NCBI GenBank assembly: GCA_963703665.1
Contig: CAVPFB010000008.1
Span: 1 to 64,000 of the forward strand
Length of the DNA: 64,000 bases
Direction: 5' to 3'
DNA from: AP-15 sp963703665
GTDB taxonomy: Bacteria; Pseudomonadota; Alphaproteobacteria; ATCC43930; CGMCC-115725
Shown here piece by piece: positions 48,125 through 56,988 of the stretch. Position 1 is the first letter of the stretch. Each line of letters starts with the position of its first letter. The notes under the pieces are model-generated. The model was not told the DNA's origin. It searched no databases and saw only the letters and a list, made by a program, of their open reading frames with translations. The translations under genes and the position numbers were made by a program.

Positions 48125-49654
48125 ATGACCGCGTCCGAGGAGGCTAAATACCCGGCCGGACCCGGACCGGGCGCGGACGACGGCGATATCCGTGCTCATG
48201 CTGTCCGCGGCGCCGCCTGGATGATGGGCTTGCAGTGGGCGGTCAGGGCGCTGGGGATCGCCAGCACCGCGATCTTGGCCCGGTTGCTGACGCCGGCCGA
48301 TTTCGGACTGATGGCGATGGCCATGCTGACTTTGGCGATCATCGCCATGTTCGGCGTCAACGGCCAAGATTTGGCCTTGATCAGAATGGGTCGACCGAGC
48401 CGCGACTATTTCGATACCGCCTGGACGATCGAGGTCATCGCCGGCTTCGTGCTGTTCGGATTGACGGTGGCGTCGGCGCCTCTCGCTCGGATTTACTTCC
48501 ACTCGGCGAAAGTCGAGCTGATCATTTGGGTTCTTTCGCTGGGGTTATTGTTTGAAGGTTTCACGAATATCGGCATCGTCTTTTTTCGAATCGACTTTAA
48601 TTTTGCAAAAGATTTCAAATATTTTGTCTGTCGTAAGCTGTCCGACGTCGTTCTGGGGCTGTCTTGCGTGCTGGCCCTGCGCAACGTCTGGGGGTTGGCG
48701 ATCGGGGTCGTGCTGTCGAAAGCAGCCGCGGTGGCGTTGAGCTATGGAATGCATCCGTTTCGACCGCGGTTCCGGCTGAACCGGGCCCGCGAGATCTGGT
48801 CGTACTCGTCTTGGATGCTGGTCATCGCGCACGGCCGGCACTTTGCCGCCAAAACCGACGAGTATGTGGTCGGCGCGATCGGTAGCGCTGCAACGATGGG
48901 CGCGTACACCGTCGGAGCCGACATCTCGGTGACGCCGACCGTCGATCTGGTCCACCCGGTGATGCGTGCCATCTTTCCGGTGTATTCCCGGCTGCTGAGC
49001 GACCCGCTGCGACTGCGCTCGGCCGCGTTTCTGCTGATCGCCGCGACCGCGACGGTCTGTCTGGCGACAGGTCCGGGGGTGGCCGGGATTGCGCGCGAAT
49101 TGACCCTGCTGCTGCTGGGGCCGCAGTGGAGAGAAGCCGCATCGCTGGTTTTCTGGTTCGGGATCGGGGCGATACCGGTCGGTATGAGATTTGCCATCTA
49201 CTCGATTTTGGCCGTAACCAACAATCTGCGGTTGACGGCAATCGCGATCTGGGCGCGGCTGGCCTTATTGGTTCCGACCCTCGTCGTGGCCGGGCGCTGG
49301 GGCGGGGCCCCGGCCGTTGCCGAAGCGCAGGCGGTGTTGGGCGTCCTCGCCCTTTCCGCCGATTTTTTGATGCTGCGGCAGGCTGTCGGGGTCGGCTTCG
49401 CCGATGTCGCTCGCTGCCTTTATCGCCCGGCCGCCGCGGCCCTGGCGATGGTTCTCGTGCTCTATGTGCTGGATCGGGCGACGCAGCTCCCGCTGATTGC
49501 GAGCCTGGTCGTCAAGATCTCCGGCGGCGCTGCTGCCTATCTCGGCACCTTGACGGTCATGTGGCTTCTTGCGCGCAGACCCGACGGGCTCGAGGCCATA
49601 GCATTCGCGACCGCGGCGAAGGCCGTCAGCAGGTGCAAGGTCCGGTGGCGATGA
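48125..49654 (+). CDS. oligosaccharide flippase (Wzx/MOP superfamily)
   Basis: 509 residues, polytopic with 12-14 hydrophobic segments (for example MGLQWAVRALGIASTAILA, LTPADFGLMAMAMLTLAIIA, LVPTLVVAGRWGGAPAVAEA). The N-terminal RGAAWMMGLQW and RLLTPADFGLMAM patterns are typical of lipopolysaccharide/exopolysaccharide flippases. It would turn the lipid-linked repeat unit across the inner membrane before polymerisation. It lies 41 bp after the amidotransferase gene, on the same strand. Confidence 0.9.
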   Translation: MTASEEAKYPAGPGPGADDGDIRAHAVRGAAWMMGLQWAVRALGIASTAILARLLTPADFGLMAMAMLTLAIIAMFGVNGQDLALIRMGRPSRDYFDTAWTIEVIAGFVLFGLTVASAPLARIYFHSAKVELIIWVLSLGLLFEGFTNIGIVFFRIDFNFAKDFKYFVCRKLSDVVLGLSCVLALRNVWGLAIGVVLSKAAAVALSYGMHPFRPRFRLNRAREIWSYSSWMLVIAHGRHFAAKTDEYVVGAIGSAATMGAYTVGADISVTPTVDLVHPVMRAIFPVYSRLLSDPLRLRSAAFLLIAATATVCLATGPGVAGIARELTLLLLGPQWREAASLVFWFGIGAIPVGMRFAIYSILAVTNNLRLTAIAIWARLALLVPTLVVAGRWGGAPAVAEAQAVLGVLALSADFLMLRQAVGVGFADVARCLYRPAAAALAMVLVLYVLDRATQLPLIASLVVKISGGAAAYLGTLTVMWLLARRPDGLEAIAFATAAKAVSRCKVRWR

Positions 49655-49722
49655 GCATTCGTTCGACTCGGCGGTCGGCCGCGCGCGAAGGCATCCCGCA
49701 ATCGTCGGGCCGGTTCGCCGGC

Positions 49723-50949
49723 CTATTTTGTCAGAGCATCGCACAATTTCTGGTAGCTCTCGGCGCGACTTGGCCAGCCGTTGGCGCCGGCTCTTGCGCA
49801 AGCGCCGGCGCTGAGCCGCGCGTAGAGCGGCGCGTCGGTCAGCAGCCGGATCAGCGCGGCCGCAACCTGCGCCTGGCTCTCTCCATCGACCAGCACGCCG
49901 TTGCAACCGTCGATGATCGCCTCCACCGCACCCCCGGCACGGCCCGCGACCACTGGCTTGCCGCAGGCGTTGGCTTCGAGAAACACGAGCCCGAAGCCCT
50001 CGGTGTCGCCGGCCGCGGTCGTCCGGTTCGGCATGGCAAAGATTTCGGCGCTCCGGTAGAGCGCCAACAGGCCCTGGTCGGCGACCGCTCCGAGGAGCCT
50101 GACCCGGCCCGACAGATTGGCCGCGCGGACGCGCCGCTCCAGCTCGGCATGGAGCGGCCCCTCGCCGGCGATCGCGCAACAGGCGTCGGGCACCCTGGCG
50201 AGAACCGCCGGCATCGCGTCGATCAACGTATCGAAGCCCTTTCGCTCGATCAGGCGGCCGACGCCAAGGATCAGGCGCCCGTCCGCGATGCCGAAGGCTT
50301 CGATCGTCGCGCGATCGACCGGCCCCGGCCTGAACCGGTCCAGATCCACGCCGTTGCTGAGCACAAGGATTTTGGCGGCATCGATGCCCAGACGCATGAC
50401 CAGGAAATCCCGGGTAAATGCGCTGACCGCGATGATCGCATGCGCCCGGCCCAGCGACGAGCGGCGCAAGCGGAAAAGCAGGCCGGCGCCGACGACCGAG
50501 ATCTCCTCGCCGTGAACATAGAACATCACCTTCAGCCGCAGAATGTAACGCAGCGGCCAGACCATCCAGCCCAGAGAGATCAGGTCGCCGATACAAACAA
50601 TCCGTGCTCGCGAGCGCAGGCTCACCCACGCGACGACGGCCAACGTCCGGATCAATATCGGCAAATCGACGACGAGCACGGCGAGAAGCGCGGCCAGCCG
50701 ACTGCGGCGATGATGCCTGTAGGGTGGACGCAGCAGCGGGGCGCGAACGATCGGGTAGGGGGCCTGCGCGTCAAACTTCCCGGCCGCGGCGATCGGCAAA
50801 TTCGTCGCATAATCGCGCGCGGCGCTCAACGCCGTCACCCGGCCCATCAAATGGCGGCAGATTTGATCGTAAACGACCCCGGCGCCGCCGCGCAGCGGTG
50901 GAAAGTGGCTGGAGACAAGAACCGAACGGGCGTGCGGCGAAGCGGTCAT
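49723..50949 (-). CDS. GT4-family glycosyltransferase
   Basis: 408 residues from ATG 50949 (MTASPHARSVLVSSHFPPLR), preceded by AAAGG. GT-B motifs: FPPLRGGAGVVYDQICRHL, ILVLSNGVDLDRFRPGP, LILGVGRLIERKGFDTLIDA, IAGEGPLHAELERR, and the donor loop GDTEGFGLVFLEANACGKPV with the E-x7-E pattern. The sugar is unknown. It is convergent with the flippase and divergent from the acyltransferase, so it is a separate unit in the same locus. Confidence 0.92.
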   Translation of the reverse strand: MTASPHARSVLVSSHFPPLRGGAGVVYDQICRHLMGRVTALSAARDYATNLPIAAAGKFDAQAPYPIVRAPLLRPPYRHHRRSRLAALLAVLVVDLPILIRTLAVVAWVSLRSRARIVCIGDLISLGWMVWPLRYILRLKVMFYVHGEEISVVGAGLLFRLRRSSLGRAHAIIAVSAFTRDFLVMRLGIDAAKILVLSNGVDLDRFRPGPVDRATIEAFGIADGRLILGVGRLIERKGFDTLIDAMPAVLARVPDACCAIAGEGPLHAELERRVRAANLSGRVRLLGAVADQGLLALYRSAEIFAMPNRTTAAGDTEGFGLVFLEANACGKPVVAGRAGGAVEAIIDGCNGVLVDGESQAQVAAALIRLLTDAPLYARLSAGACARAGANGWPSRAESYQKLCDALTK

Positions 50950-51549
50950 CAGGGACCTTTGTGGCAGAAAGACCAGCGATCGATTTCGATATACTCCACG
51001 GCGATCATCGATTTGCCAATGTGATGCCCGAGCGCACCGCCTCTTTGCGGCACGCAAGGCGCGGGCGATCCCGTCGAGCCCTGTCGCCGCTTCGGCGCCG
51101 AAGCTGATGAAATTCGATGCCGATCGTGGTATTCTCCGCGGCCTTTGATGACTGGAAGAATAATCCGCCGGACGGGGCAGATGGTCGTCGGTCTCGATCT
51201 GTCGGCTCGGGGGCGGAGGAGAACGATCATGCCCGGGGCGGCGATGTTGTTGCCCTTCCGGTGGATAATTTGATCGCAACCGCTCGAAGGGTCGACGCCG
51301 ACACCATGACAATTCGGCAGAGCAAACACTCGCGCCGCTCCGAGCCGGGTGGTTCGCCCGCGACGATTTCGGCTGCGGAGAGCATCAGATCGTCGCGCCG
51401 GCGTCGCGTTGCGGCCGGAAAGGACGACAAATGATCAGCCGGTGGGACATGCTCCGCTCGTTGGCCTCGATATGCCGCCGGCGCTGACGCGGGCCTGGGC
51501 GGCGCCGCTGCGATCGATCGCGTCCCGCTCGCTCGGCGGAGCGTCGATC
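50950..51549. other. intergenic region between a glycosyltransferase and an acyltransferase
   Basis: 600 bp between divergent genes. Open frames exist but none has recognisable domains, and an ATG at 51117 leads only to low-complexity charged sequence. Composition is locally less GC-rich around 50985-51010. It should carry two divergent promoters, which I cannot place. Confidence 0.4.
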
Positions 51550-52638
51550 ATGGAGCGAATGATCGCCGGCAACAACCGGACCTCGGGCTTTGACTATCTT
51601 CGAATATTGCTGGCGGCTTCGATCGTCTGCTGGCACAGCATCACCACCAGCTACGGGCCCCAATACGAGCTGACAATCTGGCGCGGCCCGATCGGCGTGC
51701 TGATGCATCTGACGTTGCCGATGTTTTTTGCCCTCAGCGGTTTCCTGGTCGCCGGCAGCCTCGATCGGTGCGACACGCTCGTATCATTTTTTGGATTGCG
51801 GATCTTAAGGATCGCCCCCGCCCTGGCGGTGGAAATAACCCTGTCTGCGCTGGTGCTGGGTCCGCTGTTGACGTCGGTTGATTTATGGTCCTATTTCTCG
51901 AACCACGAATTCTTTGTTTATTTTCTAAATATTTTCGGATATATTCATTATGAGTTGCCTGGTTTGTTTATTTACAATATCTGTCCGAAAACGGTCAACG
52001 CGCAACTGTGGACAATCCCCTACGAGCTGCAATGCTACCTGGCCTTGGGCGCCCTGTCGGTGATCGGCATCGCCAACAAGCGGGGTGGGATTCTGCTGTT
52101 GACCGTCATTCTCGCGCAATGTGATTGGGTGCTGCATGCGTGGCGACAGGGAGACGACGGCGGTTCCGGCGGCGCACCGGGGGCGATCCTGGTGCTGTGC
52201 TTTCTGGTCGGATTGCTGCTTCATATCTATCGGGACAGAGTGCGGTTGAACGCCGCCCTGTTCGGCGCGATGGCCATATCGGCATTGCTGCTGTCGTCGC
52301 TGCCGCACGGGTCGGACTATCTGGCGTTTCCGGCTTCCTACGTCACAATCTATCTGGGGCTGCTCAATCCACGGAAAATCAACTTTCTGAAGTCGGGCGA
52401 TTATTCGTATGGGCTTTATCTGTACGGTTTTCCGCTCCAGCAGGCATTTTCTTCGCTGGGCCCGGCCGTGCATCACTGGTATCTCAACATCATGGTTTCG
52501 CTGCCTTGCGCGCTGGGAGTGGCGATGCTTTCCTGGCATTATGTCGAGAGGCCGGCCCTGGGTTTGCGGCGATATCTGCCGGCGATCGAGCGGCGGCTGG
52601 TCAGGGCGGTTTCCGGTGCGCCGGTGGTCGCAGGCTAG
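51550..52638 (+). CDS. acyltransferase 3 family membrane protein
   Basis: 362 residues from ATG 51550 (MERMIAGNNRTSGFDYLRIL). Typical acyltransferase-3 order: FDYLRILLAASIVCWHS with the catalytic-type histidine, PMFFALSGFLVAGSL, FGLRILRIAPALAVEI, TVNAQLWTIPYELQCYLALG, and the C-terminal SWHYVERPALGLRR. About ten membrane helices. It probably O-acetylates the exopolysaccharide or its lipid-linked unit, opposite in effect to the deacetylases of the locus. The middle part has lower GC (about 51880-51990) than its neighbours, a possible sign of transfer. Confidence 0.9.
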   Translation: MERMIAGNNRTSGFDYLRILLAASIVCWHSITTSYGPQYELTIWRGPIGVLMHLTLPMFFALSGFLVAGSLDRCDTLVSFFGLRILRIAPALAVEITLSALVLGPLLTSVDLWSYFSNHEFFVYFLNIFGYIHYELPGLFIYNICPKTVNAQLWTIPYELQCYLALGALSVIGIANKRGGILLLTVILAQCDWVLHAWRQGDDGGSGGAPGAILVLCFLVGLLLHIYRDRVRLNAALFGAMAISALLLSSLPHGSDYLAFPASYVTIYLGLLNPRKINFLKSGDYSYGLYLYGFPLQQAFSSLGPAVHHWYLNIMVSLPCALGVAMLSWHYVERPALGLRRYLPAIERRLVRAVSGAPVVAG

Positions 52639-52643
52639 CGCAA

Positions 52644-52826
52644 ATGACCGCATTGCCGTCAAAAATCGCGGGGCATCCAGTGCTCGGCAGCGTGCTCTGG
52701 GCGGCAACGGCGGCGAGTGGCTTCCTCGGGGTGATCCTGTTGCTCGAGGTCCATGAGGGCTACGGGATTTGCGCCGTCGCGGCGTGCTTTCTCGTGCGCA
52801 TTCTCAGCGCAAGATACGCGAGGTGA
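52644..52826 (+). CDS. small membrane protein
   Basis: 60 codons from ATG 52644, 5 bp after the acyltransferase stop. Two hydrophobic stretches (VLWAATAASGFLGVILLLEV and ICAVAACFLVRIL) predict a two-helix membrane protein. No family recognised. Tight spacing suggests co-translation with the acyltransferase; coding status is likely but not proven. Confidence 0.5.
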   Translation: MTALPSKIAGHPVLGSVLWAATAASGFLGVILLLEVHEGYGICAVAACFLVRILSARYAR

Positions 52827-52890
52827 GGGGAGTCGCCGGTGAACCGCGGACCCGCTCGACGCGGCTGCGGTCCAGCCGGCAGCCGGCCAT

Positions 52891-53829
52891 TCAGCGCCGT
52901 CCGCGCAGCGCCAGCCGGGTCACCCCCGGCGCGACCGCCAGACCGATCCGAACGGCTCGGTACCGCCACTTCGGCTGGTGCGCACAGGCCCGGCGCAGCG
53001 CGGTTCTGGCAAGCAGAATTTCGCCGTTGCGGATGTGATCGACCGCATGCCTCACATCGAGCTGAAATTGCGTCTGCAGATACGTACGTTCGACTGCTTG
53101 CCTTTCCTCGGCGCCGAGACCTGCTCGGCCGCGCCATTTGTCCAGCACCTGCAGAATCGCGGAATACATCGCCGTGCTGTTGGCGGAGACGCTGGCGGCG
53201 TGGCGCCGGTAATCGACCAAGACACGCGGGACGGGCTCAATACGGCATCCGACCTGCAGGGCGCGCAGCCACAGGTCAAAGTCCTCGACAGCCCGCAGCG
53301 TTTCGTCGAACATGCCGACACGACTGAACACGTCCCGCCTTAATACTGCGTCAAGGCAAATGTGGGAAACACCGCCGGCCACTTTGGCAAAGGTGATCGG
53401 CGGGGTGGGCGGGTATACTTCTTGGTAGGTCTTGCCGGCAAATTTCGATTCACCAAAGAATCGCGAGTCGCAAAAGGCGATCGACACCTCGGCATGCCGG
53501 TCGAGGAATTGCACCATGGTTTCAAGGTAATCCGGTTGCCACAGATCGTCGCTGTCGAGCAAGGCAACGAGCTTGCCTCGAGCGACCGACAATGCCCGAT
53601 TGCGAGCCGCTGCGGCGCCGGCGTTCGTCTGCGAAAGCACGATAACGCCACGCTCGCGATAGCTCTCGGCGATCGCCCCGGTATCGTCGGTCGAGCCGTC
53701 GTCGACGACGATGATCTCAAAGGACCGATAGGTTTGACCCAGCGCCGACTGCAAGGTGTCGCCGAGGTACGGCTGCGCGTTGTAGGCCGGAATGACGACA
53801 CTGACGAGCGGGGAGAACCTGGCCTGCAT
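52891..53829 (-). CDS. GT2-family glycosyltransferase
   Basis: 312 residues from ATG 53829 (MQARFSPLVSVVIPAYNAQ). GT-A motifs: the nucleotide-binding start VSVVIPAYNAQPYLGDTLQS, IIVVDDGSTDDT, the metal DxD in ALLDSDDLWQPDYL, and the acceptor motif AVEDFDLWLRAL with the catalytic Asp. A C-terminal helical part follows. An inverting transferase that probably adds a residue to the polysaccharide; the sugar is unknown. The frame stays open upstream into the stress-protein gene, but this start matches the family. Confidence 0.93.
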   Translation of the reverse strand: MQARFSPLVSVVIPAYNAQPYLGDTLQSALGQTYRSFEIIVVDDGSTDDTGAIAESYRERGVIVLSQTNAGAAAARNRALSVARGKLVALLDSDDLWQPDYLETMVQFLDRHAEVSIAFCDSRFFGESKFAGKTYQEVYPPTPPITFAKVAGGVSHICLDAVLRRDVFSRVGMFDETLRAVEDFDLWLRALQVGCRIEPVPRVLVDYRRHAASVSANSTAMYSAILQVLDKWRGRAGLGAEERQAVERTYLQTQFQLDVRHAVDHIRNGEILLARTALRRACAHQPKWRYRAVRIGLAVAPGVTRLALRGRR

Positions 53830-53873
53830 GTTGTTGTCGGGTTGCGTCGTGGTCGGCGCCGGCAGGCGGGCGC

Positions 53874-54728
53874 TCAGCGCGCCATCAGCACCGGCAGGTT
53901 CGACTCCATGATGATGTGACGGGTGGCGCCGCCAAAGATCATCTGGCGGATGCGGCTCTGGGTGTATGCGCCCTTCAGCAACAGATCGGCGCCGGCCGCG
54001 AGCGCTTCCTTCAAAAACGATTCGCCCTGCGGCTTTTGCCGGCCGTAAGCGGTCCGCAGACTGACATCGATCCCGTGCCGTTCGAGCGTGCGGGCGAGTT
54101 CGTCGCCCTCCGGCCCCGGCTCCGGCATGTGCTGGCCGCCGACCGCGACGATCGCCACATGCCGCGCCTGCTTGAGGAACGGCATGCCCAAAGCGACTGT
54201 CAGCGCGGTTTCGGTGCTGCCGTTCCAGGCGATGGCAATGACCTCGCCCAACACCGAGGGGGCGCGCTGCGGCACCATCAGCACCGGGCGCCCGCTTTCG
54301 AACAGCGCGTCTTCGAGGGTGGCCTCGGCGATCGAGGCGAGCTTTTCCGGCTGCTCGACCACGATCAGGTCGAAGACCCGCCCGATCAGCCCGACAATGG
54401 CGTTCTGCCGGCCGTCCTCCTCGCGCCACGACGCGCTGGGCCCGTTGTGCCCGGGCGGCACCGGGCCGATCGGCACGCCGCGCGCGGTCATGAACTCGCG
54501 AAACAGCCGCCGCGCGTGATCGCGCCGGTCGTGACCCTCGCGCTCGAGGGTGCGGTCGACCTCCGAGGAGATCGAAAACCCCATCTCGCCGCCGAAAACC
54601 ACGGCGTATTCGGTCGTGAGGCTGTGCAACCCGACGATGTGGCTGTCGAAGCGCCGCGCCGCCAGCATGGCGGCTTCGAGGACCGGCGTCGCCCTGCCAT
54701 CCCCGACCACGGCCAGCAAATTCTTCAT
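53874..54728 (-). CDS. universal stress protein (two-domain UspA type)
   Basis: 284 residues from ATG 54728 (MKNLLAVVGDGRATPVL). Contains two UspA-like halves; the second has the ATP-binding end pattern GAYTQSRIRQMIFGGATRHI with the final ESNLPVLMAR. The first half lacks a clear G-2x-G-9x-G signature. Usually involved in stress tolerance as a nucleotide-binding protein. Its 3' end is 44 bp from the start of the GT2 gene on the same strand, so the two may be co-transcribed by chance. Confidence 0.9.
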   Translation of the reverse strand: MKNLLAVVGDGRATPVLEAAMLAARRFDSHIVGLHSLTTEYAVVFGGEMGFSISSEVDRTLEREGHDRRDHARRLFREFMTARGVPIGPVPPGHNGPSASWREEDGRQNAIVGLIGRVFDLIVVEQPEKLASIAEATLEDALFESGRPVLMVPQRAPSVLGEVIAIAWNGSTETALTVALGMPFLKQARHVAIVAVGGQHMPEPGPEGDELARTLERHGIDVSLRTAYGRQKPQGESFLKEALAAGADLLLKGAYTQSRIRQMIFGGATRHIIMESNLPVLMAR

Positions 54729-54981
54729 CGCCCGATCCCCGTGCCCGCTCGACCCTTTTGCCAAGGGCCCGCCGACACATTATTACACGATCGCACGGTC
54801 CTCTGCGACAATCCGTGAGAGAGATTGAGCCGATCGGCGAAAGCTTCCATCATCGGGCGTCTGGACGGGCGAAATGGGCGGGCAGCAACACAACCGGGCG
54901 TCGACACTACCGCACGGTGGCGGACCGGCGCAGGGGCCGGCGAGGGGCGCAGACGTGCGCCGGGGTCGACGGGAAGGCTGG

Positions 54982-55494
54982 ATGTCGAGGGGACCGAGGA
55001 CAGACCGCACACGCGCGCGATTTCTGGCGGTGGCGGCGGCGGCGCTGGCGACGATGCCGCTGGTGCTGGAGGCGCAGACGGCCGGCGACCAGCTGCCGCG
55101 ATTCGCCAGCCTGCGCTCCGCCGAGGTCAATCTGCGGGTCGGGCCGGGCGAGAATTACCCGATCGAATGGGTTTACCAGCGCCGGGGCATGCCGGTCGAG
55201 ATCATCGAGCGGTTCCAAGACTGGCGGCGAATCGAGGACTGGCAGGGCAGCAAGGGCTGGGTTCTCGACCGCATGCTGATCGACCAACGCGGGGTCATCG
55301 TCGATGGTGCCGTCCGGCCGCTCTATGGACGGCCCGACCCCGCTTCGCCGATTGTCGCGCGGGCCGAGCCCGGCGTCATCGCCCGGCTCTTCGAGTGCCG
55401 CGGACCCTGGTGCCGGATCGAAGCGGGGGGCTACAGCGGCTGGGTGCAGCGCAGCGCCGTCTGGGGCGTTCTCCCCGACGAGACCCTGCAATAG
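54982..55494 (+). CDS. secreted SH3-domain (DUF1058-like) protein
   Basis: 170 residues from ATG 54982. The N terminus has a basic stretch and a hydrophobic core (RARFLAVAAAALATMPLVLE), so a signal peptide. Two bacterial SH3 repeats follow: ASLRSAEVNLRVGPGENYPI to QDWRRIEDWQGSKGWV, and VRPLYGRPDPASPIVARAEP to CRIEAGGYSGWVQRS. Such proteins bind cell wall or mediate periplasmic contacts. The frame is open upstream to 54874 but homology begins at about residue 25 of the chosen start. Confidence 0.87.
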   Translation: MSRGPRTDRTRARFLAVAAAALATMPLVLEAQTAGDQLPRFASLRSAEVNLRVGPGENYPIEWVYQRRGMPVEIIERFQDWRRIEDWQGSKGWVLDRMLIDQRGVIVDGAVRPLYGRPDPASPIVARAEPGVIARLFECRGPWCRIEAGGYSGWVQRSAVWGVLPDETLQ

Positions 55495-55616
55495 CAGCAT
55501 GGCCCAACTCGCGAACGGGCAATGGCCGCCGGCAGGCCGGGCGCAGGAACTAGCGAAGGCATTGATCTGAGGGCCGGGCACCGCCTAATAAGCCGATCTT
55601 CGAGGAGGAGCCCGAG

Positions 55617-56702
55617 ATGCTGTTCAAATGCCTGCCGCCCGGCGCGCCCATTCCCGGGCGGTTTCCGGGCCCGGCCCACGCGCGCGGCAAATGGTTCACG
55701 GTCGACATCCACTGCCATGTGCTGACCCCCAAGGCTGCCGAGATGGTCGCCGGCAACGCCGCCGCGACGAGCCACCCGCGCGAGGTCTACGCCAACGAGC
55801 GCACTCGCGAAGTCAACCGGCAGCAGGCCGAACGCAACCGCATTCAATTCACCTCGGTCGAAAACCGGCTCGCCGACATGGACCGGATGGGGATCGACAT
55901 CCAGGCGATCTCGCCGTCGCCGAACCAGACCTATTACGGCGCGGACCCCGATCTGGGGATCGCCACGGCACGGGTCGTCAATGACAACCTCGCCGACATC
56001 GCCGGCCGTCACCCCGACCGTTTCGTCCCGCTCGGCACGGTGCCGTTCCAGGCGCCCGACCTCGCCCTCGCCGAGCTCGACCGGCTGCACAATTCATTGG
56101 GCTTCCGCGGCATCGAGATCGCGACCAACGTCGGCGGCGAGGATCTGTCGGCGGCACGCTTTCGCAAGATCTTCGCCCGCATCGAGGAGCTCGGCCTCCT
56201 GGTGTTCATGCACCCGACCGGGTTCCCCGAGGCGCGCCGCTTCGGCGACCATTACCTCGTCAACGTGATCGGCAACCCGCTCGACACGACGGTCGCGGTG
56301 CATCACCTGATCTTCGGCGGCGTGCTCGACGATCACCCCAATCTGAAGCTGGTCCTGTCGCATGGCGGCGGCTACCTGCCGGCCTATTCGGGGCGAATCG
56401 ACCACGCCGCCTCGGCCAGGCCCGACGCCTGTGAGCAGATCCACCGGATGCCGACGGAGTATTTGAAGCGGCTCTATTTCGACACGATCGTCTATACTCG
56501 TCACCAGCTCGAATATCTGGTCGGGCAATACGGGGCCGACCATGTGCTGATGGGCACCGACTATCCGGCCGACATGGGCGAGATCGACCCGATCGGCTTT
56601 GTCGAGAGCGCCAAGGGGCTCGACGATCCCGAGCGCCGCGCGATCCTCGGCCGCAACGCCGCGCGGTTGCTGAATATCGAAATCCCTGCCGCGCAAACCT
56701 GA
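55617..56702 (+). CDS. amidohydrolase (ACMSD-like decarboxylase family), copy 1
   Basis: 361 residues from ATG 55617, with GAGGAG upstream. Metal-dependent TIM-barrel of the amidohydrolase-2 type. The first ligands His32 and His34 lie in FTVDIHCHV; another His is in VLSHGGGYLPAYSGR, and the Asp ligand is in LMGTDYPADMGEID. The pattern ADMDRMGIDIQAISP is shared with ACMSD and other nonoxidative decarboxylases. The substrate is unknown, likely an aromatic or ring-cleavage acid. A close paralog begins 287 bp downstream. Confidence 0.9.
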   Translation: MLFKCLPPGAPIPGRFPGPAHARGKWFTVDIHCHVLTPKAAEMVAGNAAATSHPREVYANERTREVNRQQAERNRIQFTSVENRLADMDRMGIDIQAISPSPNQTYYGADPDLGIATARVVNDNLADIAGRHPDRFVPLGTVPFQAPDLALAELDRLHNSLGFRGIEIATNVGGEDLSAARFRKIFARIEELGLLVFMHPTGFPEARRFGDHYLVNVIGNPLDTTVAVHHLIFGGVLDDHPNLKLVLSHGGGYLPAYSGRIDHAASARPDACEQIHRMPTEYLKRLYFDTIVYTRHQLEYLVGQYGADHVLMGTDYPADMGEIDPIGFVESAKGLDDPERRAILGRNAARLLNIEIPAAQT

Positions 56703-56735
56703 ATTCGTCGCAACAACCTTGGTCATTTCGGCGCC

Positions 56736-56921
56736 GGAGCGTGTGAAGAAATTGTTCATTTCTAAAAAGGTCATTCCGGGGCGGTCCGAAGGGCCGAGCC
56801 CGGAACCCAAGAACACCGGCATCCCCAATGTGTTTGCAGTTCGGTGTTCATAGGTTCCAGGCTCGTGGGCTGCGCCCCCGCCCCGAAATGACAGCATTTC
56901 GGTATTTCTTCACACGCTCGC
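56736..56921. repeat. 186-bp palindromic (MITE-like) element between paralogs
   Basis: Outer arms GAGCGTGTGAAGAAAT (about 56737) and ATTTCTTCACACGCTC (about 56903-56919) are near-perfect complements. Inner arms GTCATTCCGGGGCGG and CCGCCCCGAAATGAC follow, then CGAGCCCGGAACC and GGTTCCAGGCTCG, then GAACACCG and CGGTGTTC. All nest into one long hairpin with a loop of about 23 nt. It carries no ORF of note. It may be a non-autonomous mobile element or a transcriptional stop between the two amidohydrolase genes. Confidence 0.8.
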
Positions 56922-56988
56922 AGGCCGGGACCCATGTCGGACATGGGCGCCGCCTTCGCCGGCGTGACCGGAACAGGAGAAACTTGAA

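Noticed and set aside
51117..51434. A 105-codon frame between the glycosyltransferase and acyltransferase
   Set aside because: Low-complexity charged sequence, no ribosome site, no similarity to a known family.
56736..56921. Insertion sequence
   Set aside because: No transposase and no target-site duplication evident; only a palindromic element is supported.
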